Origin: Apostichopus japonicus
Lineage: Eukaryota; Echinodermata; Holothuroidea; Aspidochirotida; Stichopodidae
Length of the DNA: 64,000 nucleotides
Assembly: GCF_037975245.1 (NCBI RefSeq)
Contig: NC_092581.1
Coordinates: forward strand, 18,863,303-18,927,302
Direction: 5' to 3'
Below are positions 12,421 through 23,643 of the stretch, piece by piece. Positions within the stretch are counted from its first letter, which is position 1, and the number at the start of each line of letters is the position of its first letter. The notes under the pieces are model-generated. The model worked only from the letters and a program-made list of their open reading frames with translations. It was not told the origin of the DNA and searched no databases. The position numbers were made by a program, and so were the translations under genes.

Positions 12421-15400
12421 TTTGTATGGGGTTGAAGTTTTTTTTTTGTTTAAACAAGCCAGTATTGAATTACTCTTTTCCCCCCTCCATTTATTGATAA
12501 CTCTAGAATAAAACGAACAATAAACTTCACACTTTCATACTAGATGCTTCAAATTATATAAACGTCATAAAACAATAACAGTTGTTTTAAGAAAACATCA
12601 CAATGGATCGAACGAGATTAATGGAACAGAGGATCGCATGTCCCAAAGGCTTGTTTAAGCTGCATGAAGTTAACTTTACTTTTACTAGGATATCTATGTT
12701 GTGTGTACTTTTTTTACACTTATTGTAAACTTAAAATTTATAGAAAAAATCCGCTACAACAGGAGAACATTTATTCAATTTACATTGAATGAATTACTTC
12801 ATTACAAAGAAAATTAATTTATAACTTAGACTTTATACAGTGACACTGTATCGCGATAACTGCCACAGGTATCACAGAAATCAGCTATTGGGCCGGTTAG
12901 CATTGTGTAGTAACGAGGATACCTGTGCAGGGAGTGTGGTGGTGGTTATCGCGGGGGGGGGGGGGGTGGGGGCGAAGGGGGTTTAGTATCTTAAAATTAC
13001 CACTCGCCTTGAGTTGCGTAATATTGAGATCTCGGTATAAAGAGGTAAGGTGTACTTTAGTTTTACATTCCCATAAGCTACTTTTGGCGTTCACCTTGAA
13101 TTTCTCGCAACTCATGTAACTGTGTGAACTTCTGCGACCAACATTATCCCTGTGACGCAGTTCATGACGTCATCATCAACAGTAAAATAGTAGGTGTTTG
13201 TTTGTTTGTTAGCAGGTATAATACTTTTATTGAAACATATGCAATTACTATATATATGATCACCTCATGCTAATAACACATAAATACAAACAAGAAGTAA
13301 ATCGTGTTTACTAAATCGACTGTTTCCAGAAGATTTGATTTAGTTTGTGGCATGGCGCCATCACTTCAGAATTTACGTATTCTGAGCTCACAGTCCAACT
13401 GACGCAGTTGTACTTTTGCGGTATAACAAAATTGGATGCTTCAGAATCTCAACCAAACGATAAAAATAAATGAAGGAACAGTTTTCTTGCAATCTACGAT
13501 TACTACGAGCTTACGACATCCACAAAGAAATGCGCAACTATAGAGCAAGAAAGTTAAAATGATTCGTGTCCATTCAAAACAGGACATTTGTGATAATTCA
13601 TGAAATTGATATGTGCAACAACCGTTGCACCTCGGTGAAGTCGTTAGAGTTTAGAATAACGCCAAACGCACACAAGACGCTGCGTAGATTTCTCCCCATA
13701 CTGACTGTTCCCTCTCATCTATTCAGGGGCGGTCTTGCCGGGATCACTGGGGATGGGGAGGGGTGGGGGGGTACATGGCCTTCAGCTTTGCCCCCCCAAA
13801 AAAAATAATCGAAAAACGTTCAGATACTAGAATTTGTAATACACATTGCCCAGATTATGCATTTTGTCTGGAAGTGGTGTGCTAATTTGTGAATATGCTC
13901 CCTCATAGTAACCATACGTTTCTCGCTTCAACACTTGGAGAGTCCATTGCTTTATACTTACTTTATCCTGTTCCGCGACTCACTTTGCGTGGTTACGAAC
14001 TTTAAAAAAAAACGAAGATTAAACAGAAATCCCTTTGCTTAGTTTAATACATTTCGGACAAACTGATTACCGTATGCTGTTCATATCTTAATGTTCGACA
14101 AGTTTAGGATCAATCTATCAAAGGTTTAAATAAAAACAAACAGTTATACGAAACAGAGCACATTCTCCCCACGACACCCCCTCCCTCTAACACCCCCTTC
14201 CCCGTACCCAAACCATCCCTTGATAATTCGATTCAAATTCCTGCTTTTACTACTTTGTCAATGTCAGAGTTATACGAGAATATAACGATTTTAACTCTGA
14301 TGCTAATCAGCTTATATTTTTTGACAAACTGTTATTTATTTCTTCAATTATTTCTGCTATGATATAACAGCTTAACCTATTGCTAGCCTTTATCTCTCTT
14401 CCTATTTGACGAAACAAATCACTAGCATAACTTTGAATAATTTCCTGTCCCTTCTTTTTTCTTCTTTGAAATTTATTAGAATTGTAGTTAGTTTCTTTCT
14501 TACCTTTTACTGTTTTCTTCCCCTTTTAAAAAAATATATTTTAGTGTTTTTTTTTTTTTTTTGCTTATTGAAAATAAAGTTAAAGATCAACGATCGAACG
14601 GTGATGGTTTTTGAAATAGTTTGCCCTGTTGGTGGTTCCACGGTTTCCCTTAATTAGCTTCGAATTGAAAGTTAATTATCAACCACCTGCCAGGTGGAAG
14701 ACCAATAACAATACCCCTGTTGCTAGTCTAATCCCATTATGGGTCACCATTGCGTTCCGTGGTAGTTCGCGATTATTATTCTTTTCATAGGTTTGGGCTC
14801 CTGATACACTTTCAGAAAGACGGACCGTATTTTGGCTCGCCTTTTAATTCTTCTCGGCGAGCCGGGGGCGGTGGAAGGGGCGAACTTCCAAGTTCTCTCT
14901 CTCCACATCTCACTCTCTCTCTTTTACGATTAGGTTTGATGACGAAACATCGACGGAAGGGAAACTTTCTGCAACCTTAAACAAGAAAATATCACAACCA
15001 GTACATTCACCTTTTCATTATAGATTGCAAGAGAGAGACAAATTTAAAATGAAACAAGTTTTAGAATTGTTTATGAAAATAATTGTAAATAATATAAACC
15101 CACTCCCCCTCCCCCACCCCCCTTAGAAAAAAAGGGCCCTCTTTAGTTAGAATTCTGTCACATTTAATAAAAGTTGTTCTTTATGAAGCAAAGTTATAAC
15201 AGACGAGAGTATTAAGAAAAACAATACAATACAGACCGACTGTGGTCGACGTATTTAAAAGAGTAATAAATGAAAAAAATATTGAATATAGGAAGAGTTT
15301 ATTATCAGCCCGATGAGTTTAATAAATGAAAAGAATTGTGGAGGTGATGACGGGAATGAACCAATTAATTGTTTGTTTTGGGGGAAGGATGGAAAGAGGA

Positions 15401-15550
15401 TAAAAAAGAAAAGAGATAGAGAGAAAAAAAGAGAGACAACGAACCGCGAAAGAAAATAACGAGGTAGGGATGTAGGAGTATAGTATTTATTGATGCAGAG
15501 TTCAATGCCAATGGAACGAAAGTACATATGCGATTTGCAACACTAGAAAA

Positions 15551-15554
<4 letters not shown>
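12421..15554. other. Intergenic, no gene seen
   Basis: Contains G/C homopolymer runs (about 12950-12966 and 13760-13800), a CRE palindrome at 13165-13172, a T-run at 14545-14562 and a purine-rich stretch near 15400-15450. Open frames are short and unrecognised. Confidence 0.55.
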
Positions 15555-15615
<61 letters not shown>

Positions 15616-15716
15616 ATATATATATATATCAATATATATATATATATATATATCTATATCTATATATATATATATCTACATATATATATATATCTATATA
15701 TCTATATATCTATATA

Positions 15717-15801
<85 letters not shown>

Positions 15802-15832
15802 CATCAAAATGCCATTGAAAGCTGATGCCAGA

Positions 15833-15897
<65 letters not shown>

Positions 15898-15929
15898 TTT
15901 TCATCAAAATGCCATTGAAAGCTGATGCC

Positions 15930-15976
<47 letters not shown>
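15555..15976. repeat. Long compound TA microsatellite
   Basis: About 400 bases of TA with TATC, TATG and TACA interruptions, broken by two copies of a 34-base non-repeat module. Long Ile-Tyr open frames on both strands are artefacts of the TA phase. Confidence 0.95.
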
Positions 15977-15979
<3 letters not shown>

Positions 15980-16012
15980 GGCATCAGCTTTCAAAGGCAT
16001 TTTGATGAAAAA
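15799..16012. mobile_element. 34-bp module in two direct and one inverted copy within the TA tract
   Basis: The module TTTCATCAAAATGCCATTGA, continuing AAGCTGATGCCAGATA, is present at 15799-15834 and, exactly 100 bases on, at 15899-15934. It appears inverted at about 15977-16012 with one substitution. The outer copies form inverted termini around a TA core, so the segment can fold into a hairpin. This resembles microsatellite-cored inverted-repeat elements. The 12-base core ATGCCATTGAAA occurs again inverted beside the TA tract at 35449-35460. Confidence 0.65.
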
Positions 16013-16342
16013 TATTCCGTGCTTGAAGTATCTTATATTCGGCAAATATATTATTGATATATTGATATTTATAAACCCCTTTGCTATTGAGTAAACTCTT
16101 AAAAACGTCGAAAGAAGTGGCAGAATGACGTCATCAGAAGTAAAATGCCATTGTTTTTTATATTATATGAATACCTTGATTGTTATTATTTGTACTAACG
16201 AATACAGGGTCATCACTATTTCTTCAAATTTTATCTTGCTAAAATATATATATATATTTAATTTATCCCCAGGCATGGAATTGTTTTCATATTAGCAATT
16301 TGTATTTATCGGTGTTGGCAAATGCTATGACGGTAGTAGTTA

Positions 16343-16418
16343 ATTTGCATGTATATTGGCAGGTCAATATGGCTGACCATTTTGCTCATACATTCTAGCA
16401 TATTTGAGGGACAAAAAA
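16343..16418 (+). mobile_element. Possible family A fragment
   Basis: GCTGACCATTTTG..CATTCTAGCATATTTGAGGGACAA resembles the right-hand part of the element at 63229-63453 (GTGACCATTTTTGG..TTTCTAGCATATCTGGGGGCCAA). Only this part is recognisable. Confidence 0.4.
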
Positions 16419-16479
16419 TGGCGAACTGTAAGAGGATGCTCTAATGAACTGAAGATTGAAAGACTCGATAGCAGCTGGT

Positions 16480-16630
16480 TATGACGTAATCATTTCCCCC
16501 CTCCTGATGCCATATACCCCTCCAACACCCAACCTTTCCCCTTCCCACACTCCCCTAAATTCCACCCAATTCCACCCATTACGTCCCTCACCCTACCCAG
16601 TCCGACCCTATACCACCCTTATACCCCTCA
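16480..16630 (+). repeat. C-rich low-complexity stretch
   Basis: About 150 bases rich in CCC and CCA words (CACCC, TTCCACCCA). The 99-codon Pro-rich open frame over it has no other support. Confidence 0.6.
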
Positions 16631-16684
16631 GATTCACTCAGTTAATTGTTAGCAATGTACAGTATCTACGTAAAAGCCCTCGTC

Positions 16685-17127
16685 TATGGCAAGCCATGTG
16701 GGACAAACACTGCATAATATATCAGCGTATTAATCGTAATTTATACGCGTATTAATTGGAATATATACGCGTATATATTATTAGCCAATCATATGGCCCA
16801 AATATATCCGCGTATTAATTCGAATATTTACACGTATTAATTCGAATATATACACGTATTAATTCGAATATATACACGTATTAAATAGAATAAATATGAG
16901 GATTAAATCCAATATTTCACGGATTAATTAGAATATACACGAAAACACATTTCCGCTCTTGCTGTGTACATATACCAACGATAAATGTTTTGGCGGGCTC
17001 GCGAGATCGCTTCATAAAGCGAAACTTTACACATGTACAACACATATATATTCGACTTAATACGCGTATATATTCGAATTAATACGCGGATATATTATGC
17101 GGTGTTTGTCCCACATGGCTTGCCATA
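16685..17127. mobile_element. 443-bp inverted-repeat element (MITE or foldback type) with 6-bp target duplication
   Basis: The left end TATGGCAAGCCATGTGGGAC continues through AAACACTGCATAATATATC, and the right end is its reverse complement with one change in 39 bases. Similarity continues more loosely for about 40 bases further in. The element is flanked by CTCGTC on both sides (16679-16684 and 17128-17133), a probable target site duplication. The interior carries several copies of a CGTATTAATTCGAATATA-like word of about 21 bases, in both orientations near the ends, as expected of subterminal binding sites. It has no transposase frame, so it would depend on one elsewhere. Confidence 0.85.
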
Positions 17128-17249
17128 CTCGTCTGTGCAAAGGAGCCAATACACTCACTTGTATATACCTCTAGACACGTTACGTAATAACAGTAACAAC
17201 TTCCCCAAAGACTCGTTCTGTGCAATGTATACTGTACGAGTACAACAGG

Positions 17250-17755
17250 ATGTGCACAATCCTCCTTGATATGAGTACAAGTATATATACGAGTACAAGG
17301 ATCTAAGCACGAGTACTTAATCTTACACTAAAATCTACACTGATTTCCACAATGCACGAGTACTCGAGTACAAATCCATGAGAACGAGTACTCGAGTAAA
17401 AATCCATGAGAACGAGTACCCATACAGGAAACTATACTAAAACACGATTACGAGTACAAAATCTTGCACTTAATTCTATAGTAGATTTCTACAATACACG
17501 AGAACACGAGTACACATCCATGAGAATGAGTACTCGAGTACAAATCCATGATAACGAGTACCCATACAGGAAACTATACTAAAACACGACTACGAGTACA
17601 AAATCCTGCGTTTAAATCTATACTAGATTTATACAGTGCGCGAGTACACGAGTACAACTCAATGAGGACGAGTACTCTAGTACAAATCCATGAGACGAGT
17701 ACTCGAGTACAATCCATGAGACGAGTACAGGAAACTATGCTAGAACACGAGTACA
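17250..17755 (+). repeat. GAGTAC-rich tandem array with a 142-bp higher-order unit
   Basis: Words such as ACGAGTACTCGAGTACAAAT and CCATGAGAACGAGTAC recur. A longer block beginning GAGTACCCATACAGGAAACT is present at 17414 and again at 17556, 142 bases later, with a third degenerate version near 17720. The 111- and 60-codon open frames across it are by-products. Confidence 0.85.
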
Positions 17756-18537
17756 ATTATGGATTCACTTTCAGTCTATCTCTAGGTCTTGGTACTCTTA
17801 CTATGTTAATGTATCAAGTCACACATTTAAAAGCTGATCTTTGTTTCAAAACTAAGTTGGAATACAAACGGACTTTACTATAATGTGTACAGGGCATCTG
17901 TATAGTAACACGAATAATAAACCATGAACCGAACAGACAATTTTCTTGTTCATGTCTAACTGTACCTGGTGAGTTCAAACATATAGAGGTAGGTTTAGTA
18001 AAATCCAACCAAAGCTGTGACAAGTCCTGTGATGAGACGGAATAATAGCCATTAAGTGAACAATGACGTATAACTGTATTGTACCAAACCTCACATAAAA
18101 AGGCTACTTTTTTTGTAAACCCCTACGGGCACCAAGAAATGGGAACTCTATTAAGGCAAAAGTGTTACTTATCTCTGAAGAGAATGACCGATGGAAGCAT
18201 TTTACTCTGATAGTATTAGATTTTATTTCTCGAAAAAGAGTAAAAACGAAAGCGTCTGGTCAACATTGTAAAAGATGAGAAAAGAAATGATCGTTAGAAG
18301 ATAAAGAAATCCCTTGAGATTTTAGATAGTTACTTTACATGTATTATCTAAGACTTGTGGTTGGTTGATTAAATGTTCTTTTAAGTGGAGGACCCCATGA
18401 AAGGGGGTAAAACACCAAAATCGTATGTTTGTTCATTATATAAGTTATTGTCTTCTTTGTTAATTGCACATGTCGGTCACGAGGTTAATGGAGTTGATAT
18501 ATTTGTACAACGATATATGTTTACTAAAGAGTAGAGA

Positions 18538-18540
<3 letters not shown>
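17756..18540. other. Intergenic, no gene seen
   Basis: Ordinary AT-rich sequence. The stretch just after the GAGTAC array is open on both strands but shows no known domain. Confidence 0.55.

Positions 18541-18616
<76 letters not shown>
18541..18616. repeat. (TA)n microsatellite
   Basis: About 37 TA units, almost uninterrupted, ending in CATACACAC. Confidence 0.97.
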
Positions 18617-18620
<4 letters not shown>

Positions 18621-19708
18621 CACACAAACTGAAGAATACGGTATCCAAAGATAACGAGAAAGGAATTTGTGTGTTCGTAAACAATCCAATCTTACCTGAT
18701 TATTTTTGTGATATAACTGTTTCCATCAGCCTATTTATTCCCTGCAACCGTCATTAGTAGGCCAGTTCACCTTAAGGCCATTCTATTATCTATTAGGGTG
18801 CTCCCTACAAGTTTCCGCTGTTGTTTATTTGATCGCTACTTTGAGTTCTAAATCTGTCTTTTTATTTCGGAAAACATTTCGCACCTCGACTATATAATCA
18901 CATGTCTCTTTTCTCGGGGTCCCTTCTCTCCGTGATTTTAATTAGTTCCTCAAACTTTCTAATCAAAACACTAACACCTTGTCTTTATATGTCTTAAATA
19001 GTTTCTTTCCAGAGATCATTACCCGGACAAAAACTCGGCTCTTTTTATTCCTTTTCTTTTGTCTAAGTTTTAACTCGTGATAAATTCGATACAACATCAA
19101 CAGTATTCAGCACCTATTTTAACTTTGGCGGAACCATTCTTTTATTCATTCCAAACTTCTCACGTATTATAGCGGTGGACAATAGTATTTACTCTTCAGC
19201 CGTTTCTATTGTGATATGTCGAGTTCGCAGAGATATGAGAACACTGTAGTACAATGTGGTATAATAATTGCCTTAAGTAGTTCGTTAACACATCCTATCA
19301 AGCCTTTGCTATTTCTCAATTGAGGCGGAAGATCATCCAGTTTAAACCGAAGACTTGGTGGATTATATCGACAGGAAATAGTACGAAAGAAAGAACAGGA
19401 ACATGCAACGGTTGAAATCTTTAAAAGACTAAAGAACTATAACCGTTCTTCAGAGCCATGAATCGTCATCAGAGACACCGACGGTGGCCCTAAACGTTCT
19501 AATCTAGCAAACAGCATGACCGTTTATTTCTTGATAATACGACAGGAGACCAATATTGTATCTTAAGTTAGGCTCTAGTTAGGGGGGGGGGGGGATGAGT
19601 TGTATTTTATTCCTACAATTGTTACAACCCAGTTGACGCACGCCAACAATACCGGTTTTAAATCAAGTAAGCACGGTATACCGTTATACATTAAACCGTG
19701 GTGCAATC

Positions 19709-19710
<2 letters not shown>
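18617..19710. other. Intergenic, no gene seen
   Basis: About 1.1 kb of non-repetitive AT-rich DNA with one G-run (about 19582-19593). No supported exon. Confidence 0.55.
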
Positions 19711-19767
<57 letters not shown>

Positions 19768-19788
19768 TGTGCGTGTGTGTGTGTGTGC
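19711..19788. repeat. Compound (TA)n-(GT)n microsatellite
   Basis: About 27 TA units followed by GTGCGTGTGTGTGTGTGTG. Confidence 0.95.
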
Positions 19789-20832
19789 TAAGGGTTCGTC
19801 CGTTACTCACTATGAAATATATGTTCGTTAACACTATAATAGCAATACAAGGTACACCAACACGAAGTGGTTATACTCTGCCTTTTGATTAAATTAAAAT
19901 TGTTTGGAAACACTTCTTTATTTTTACTCACTCACATGGGAAAACGAATAATTTGTTAAAAAAGTGATTACACGGGTTTCCCTTTCCCCGAACATTTATC
20001 GTATACCACCCTGATCAAAATAGTGTGTTATCTACCAGCTGCTAAAACAAGTCATAGAGCTACGTAGGTTTCATTCTGTAATGTAAAGAGCAAGCAATGG
20101 TTCTAAATGAAGCACGTTTTTAGTTGTTTACCGATCGCCTACAATGGGATGGTCAGGGAATTAAACGGCTGGTTAAAAAAGTGACATATTTGTGCATTAG
20201 TGTCTAGGCGAAGTTTTCAAGTACGTATGAAATCAGAGGGGATAACACAAAAAAATTGGAAACCTCTCGAAAGAAATTTTTGTCATTGAAATGATTGAGA
20301 AGATGCGAGCATGTGTGTATGTTGAACCAACACAGTTCATTCCGTTTCTCGCGGTGTTCAAACATTGTATAGTACCGCACTCCTTGTACGAACTGAGGCC
20401 AGCCACTTGTAAGCGATGTATTTCTATACGTAATATGAATTTCACTATAAGCCCAGAAGAAGAAAAAATGATCAGAGATTTTCATATCAAAGAGGAGAGT
20501 GAGAGAGTGTGTGTGTCGTTATGTACAACGTAGCACATATCCCAACCTATAACATGGGTTTTTTTTTTAAGTATGGCGCACTTTAGAGATTAAACTCGCA
20601 AATTTGATTCACTGTTTTATATATTTCTAGCTTAAGTTAACAACATATAAAGCATATTTTACGTATTTGTCTCAAAAAATGAAATAATAATAAATAATAA
20701 AAAAGTAAAACAAAATAATAATTTTGTGTGTGTAAAACTCCAAGTAACATATATTTCCAACGAATACATCTTATTGAAGTGTTGAAAAGGAGCACAAGAG
20801 TGTTGATAAGTTGATACCTTACTTATTTTATA

Positions 20833-20834
<2 letters not shown>
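19789..20834. other. Intergenic, no gene seen
   Basis: Contains short overlapping open frames on both strands at 20204-20533, none recognisable, and A/T homopolymers. Confidence 0.5.

Positions 20835-20890
<56 letters not shown>
20835..20890. repeat. (TA)n microsatellite
   Basis: About 28 TA units. Confidence 0.97.
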
Positions 20891-20898
<8 letters not shown>

Positions 20899-21640
20899 TC
20901 AATTGATACTTTGTTTTCATAAATCATTACTTTGGGAACGTCATTTTGGTTATTGCCAAATATAGAAAACCAATCACACTGGATTAATTCTGTATATCTT
21001 TTAATATTTGCATTTTGTAAACCGCTTCTTTTCGTTTTCATACTTACCTATTCTACAGTTTTCCGACAAATAATTAAAATCCAATCATCAAATCACATGA
21101 ATACATATTTAAAAAATGGAATACTCATGAAAAACTTTAACGACATAATTTTGTTATCTTATTTTTATTGAAATATATGATACATAAAATAATTATTTGA
21201 TTGTGTTTATGTCAGTGATCTATATGGTCCTTTACCACCTGGGTTACTTTAATTTGATATTAGAGAAAACATTTTTTACTTGTAGCCTAATATTCGTTTA
21301 GTATTGTGATATATTTATGTTTTTTTACATCATCAGACTTTCAAGTTCTTTTTGACATAAACAGTTTAATTTTCGTTATTTACACTTACCCACATTTAAC
21401 TCAATTAAAGATACTCTTTGTAACATTTTAGTTACCGACACCAGTCCGTCTTTGTTAATTCTGCTAAATTCAACTTTTGCAACAAAAACTACCCGTGTGT
21501 ATAATTTCAAATGATTTTGTTTCCTCACAAAAAAAAAAAACCCAAAAAATTACCAAAAAAAAAAAAGTCTCAAGTCTTGTGGTTTAGAGAAGAAGAACTA
21601 GAAGAAAAAGTTTCATTAACTGTCTAAAGCTAAACACTGG
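20891..21640. other. DNA upstream of the POU-III gene
   Basis: About 750 bases of AT-rich sequence with A-runs (21528-21540 and 21556-21566). A POU octamer in reverse orientation (ATTTGCAT) lies at 21006-21013, some 640 bases before the TATA-like box. Confidence 0.45.
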
Positions 21641-21646
21641 CGCGTG

Positions 21647-21652
21647 TATAAA
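21647..21652 (+). promoter_or_regulatory. Candidate TATA box of the POU-III gene
   Basis: TATAAA, preceded by CGCGTG, lies about 635 bp before the start codon. It would place transcription start near 21675-21685, giving a leader of roughly 600 bases before any splicing. TATA-like strings are common in AT-rich DNA, so only its position and GC-rich flank favour it. Confidence 0.35.
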
Positions 21653-21786
21653 CGACAGCATTGTGCTCTTCGACAACAAACTTTGTGTCCTCATTACAAC
21701 TAATCTCGGCTCTTTCTTCAATCTCATCTCCTCCATTAAGCATTCAGAGAGGAACCATTTAACAAAAGCGAAGAGAATTTGACAAC

Positions 21787-21804
21787 ATGACTGCGGCTGT
21801 GTAA
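21787..21804 (+). promoter_or_regulatory. Upstream mini-ORF in the POU-III leader
   Basis: In the unspliced leader an ATG at 21787 opens a five-codon frame (M-T-A-A-V, then TAA). If the candidate leader intron is removed, the same ATG instead opens a 19-codon frame that runs across the main ATG and ends out of frame just inside the coding region. Either version could dampen translation of the main frame. It matters only if transcription starts upstream of it, as the TATA-like box suggests. Confidence 0.35.
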
Positions 21805-22264
21805 GTTACTGTAATTGTTCCTATACTCTCTCCATCCCTCTCTTTCTTTCTCCCTCTTTATCTTTTATCTTTTTTTCTTTCTTCTCTGCTTATATGCCAG
21901 CTATAGTATAGTCTCCGTGACATATGTTCGACTTTTTTTTTTTGGCCGTGTAAAACCCGTCTATCATCAAGCAGCAACCAATCACAACATAAGACCACGC
22001 CCCTTTCAACCAAAAACTGTTTGTTCAAAATATACGCACAATAAATGCTAGCTTTTTAACTCTGCCAGTTGAAAAGTGTTTCAAGACAGTCGAACTACTC
22101 TCACAAACCCTTACACGTCAGTCAGGAAACACTTTTTTTTATTATCTTCTTGGCTTTTTTTTTATTCATTCAGAAAAAAAGGGTCTGCGCTGGTTTACTC
22201 TGGTTGGTGAGCTCCGACTATTTTGCAAGTCAGATCAGGGTTGAGGTTTTTTTTCCCGTTGCAG
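21801..22264 (+). other. Possible 5' UTR intron of the POU-III gene
   Basis: A perfect GTAAGT donor (21801) pairs with an excellent acceptor, a run of T and C followed by GTTGCAG (22261-22264), only 17 bases before the start codon. Removing these 464 bases would shorten the leader. It would also join the upstream ATG at 21787 into a 19-codon uORF that overlaps the main start codon in another frame. The base before the donor is T, not the usual G. This is splice-site inference only. Confidence 0.35.
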
Positions 22265-22281
22265 TGTCGTGCTTTGTAAGC

Positions 22282-23643
22282 ATGGAGCCCCAATTGACTG
22301 TTCACAGTAACAGCGGTGAGTTCAGCCCATCAAGCTCGCACAGTTTATCGTCAAGTTCTCCGTCAAGTTCTGCCTCTTCGCTGATGGTCACATCGAGTTG
22401 CGGGAGTGACACCCATGCCTCACCGTCGGATCATTACTTAGCGATGCAAGGGCAAGTTAATGTCATGTATCAGAAATACGGAAATGAATTTCTTCAGCAG
22501 GCACCAGCTAGTGCCATGAATGGACTGAGTTTGGCCCACGCAGGCGGACAGTGGGCCGTGGCCGGTTTTGGTGCACCGACTGCTAGCCACGCAGATGGCC
22601 ACCCGGCACACCATGGACATTGGTCTGGTATGTCGGCGACCCTTCTCGGACAGGATGTTAAACCATCTCTACAATCGAGAGAAGATCTCTCTCCAGATTT
22701 ACACCGTTCGAATCACGCTCAAAATCTAAACGGATGGAGCACAGCTGGTAACGCTCATGTAACTATGCCTATGTCGTACGCTCTATCAATGACCACGAAT
22801 TCTAACCATGCATCGCTAGGACATAACGTCCCGACTGCGGCCACCCATCATGCAATGTACGGGGCAATGAACGGCATGGTCGGAGGAACACACGGACAGT
22901 ATAGCCACCAGTACGGCATGCACATGAACGGAAGTCCCCGGGGTGGCATGACAGGGGCCCACCACCTTGCTCTCTCAAATGGGCCTAGCTCGGTCATGCC
23001 AGAACCTCATGAGGATGAGGCACCTTCTTCGGACGATCTAGAACAGTTTGCCAAAAACTTCAAGCAGAGACGAATAAAACTGGGATACACCCAAGCTGAC
23101 GTTGGGCTTGCGTTGGGAACTCTATATGGAAATGTGTTCAGTCAGACCACCATCTGTAGATTCGAAGCGCTACAGTTGAGCTTCAAGAATATGTGTAAAT
23201 TGAAGCCACTGCTCGCTAAGTGGTTAGAAGAGGCGGATTCGACTTCGGGATCGCCGTCTTGCTTGGATAAAATCGCAGCCCAAGGCCGGAAACGCAAGAA
23301 GCGGACAAGCATAGAAGTGACGATCAAAGGTGCGCTGGAGAATGCATTCCTAAAACAACCGAAGCCGTCAGCGCAGGAGATATCGTCGCTAGCGGACAGC
23401 CTTCAATTGGAGAAGGAGGTCGTGAGGGTTTGGTTCTGTAACCGCAGACAGAAAGAAAAAAGGATGACCCCTCCAATTAATGGCCTTGATGGGGAGGGAG
23501 ATGGTACCTCGGATGGGACGCCACCACAATCGGAAAGTATGATGCCATCGCCACCTGCGTCCACTTCTCCACCCGTGAAGGTTAATTCGCTGCACTCATC
23601 ACGTGGTCAACCTCTTATGCACAGTTTAGGGTCACACTCACAG
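22282..23643 (+). CDS. POU3F: POU class III homeobox transcription factor, coding exon 1
   Basis: Codes for residues 1-454 of a POU class III (Brn1/2/4, ventral veins lacking type) nuclear DNA-binding protein. The family binds octamer-like sites and directs neural and other ectodermal or endodermal fates. Residues 15-40 are Ser-rich, and 80-235 are rich in His, Met, Gly and Asn, with a GQDVKPS motif at 123-129. The POU-specific domain covers ~245-319 and includes [20 protein letters not shown] and [21 protein letters not shown] short linker (320-335, ending DKIAAQG) precedes the homeodomain (~336-396), which has the class [14 protein letters not shown] arm and the recognition helix [12 protein letters not shown], with Cys at position 50 and Asn at 51. 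[13 protein letters not shown] and [10 protein letters not shown] separate it from class II (Oct1/2). The ATG has A at -3 and G at +4 and is the first in-frame ATG; the frame is open upstream to 22069 but only from a TTG. The exon ends in phase 0 at CAG|GTAAGA. A Ser/Pro-rich tail follows the homeodomain. GC content is clearly higher than in the flanks. Confidence 0.97.

Noticed and set aside
22069-22281. In-frame N-terminal extension of the POU-III protein
   Set aside because: It begins at TTG, not ATG, and reads through a hydrophobic, low-complexity stretch unlike POU-III N termini. It also spans a likely 3' splice site. The first in-frame ATG, 22282, has an excellent Kozak context.
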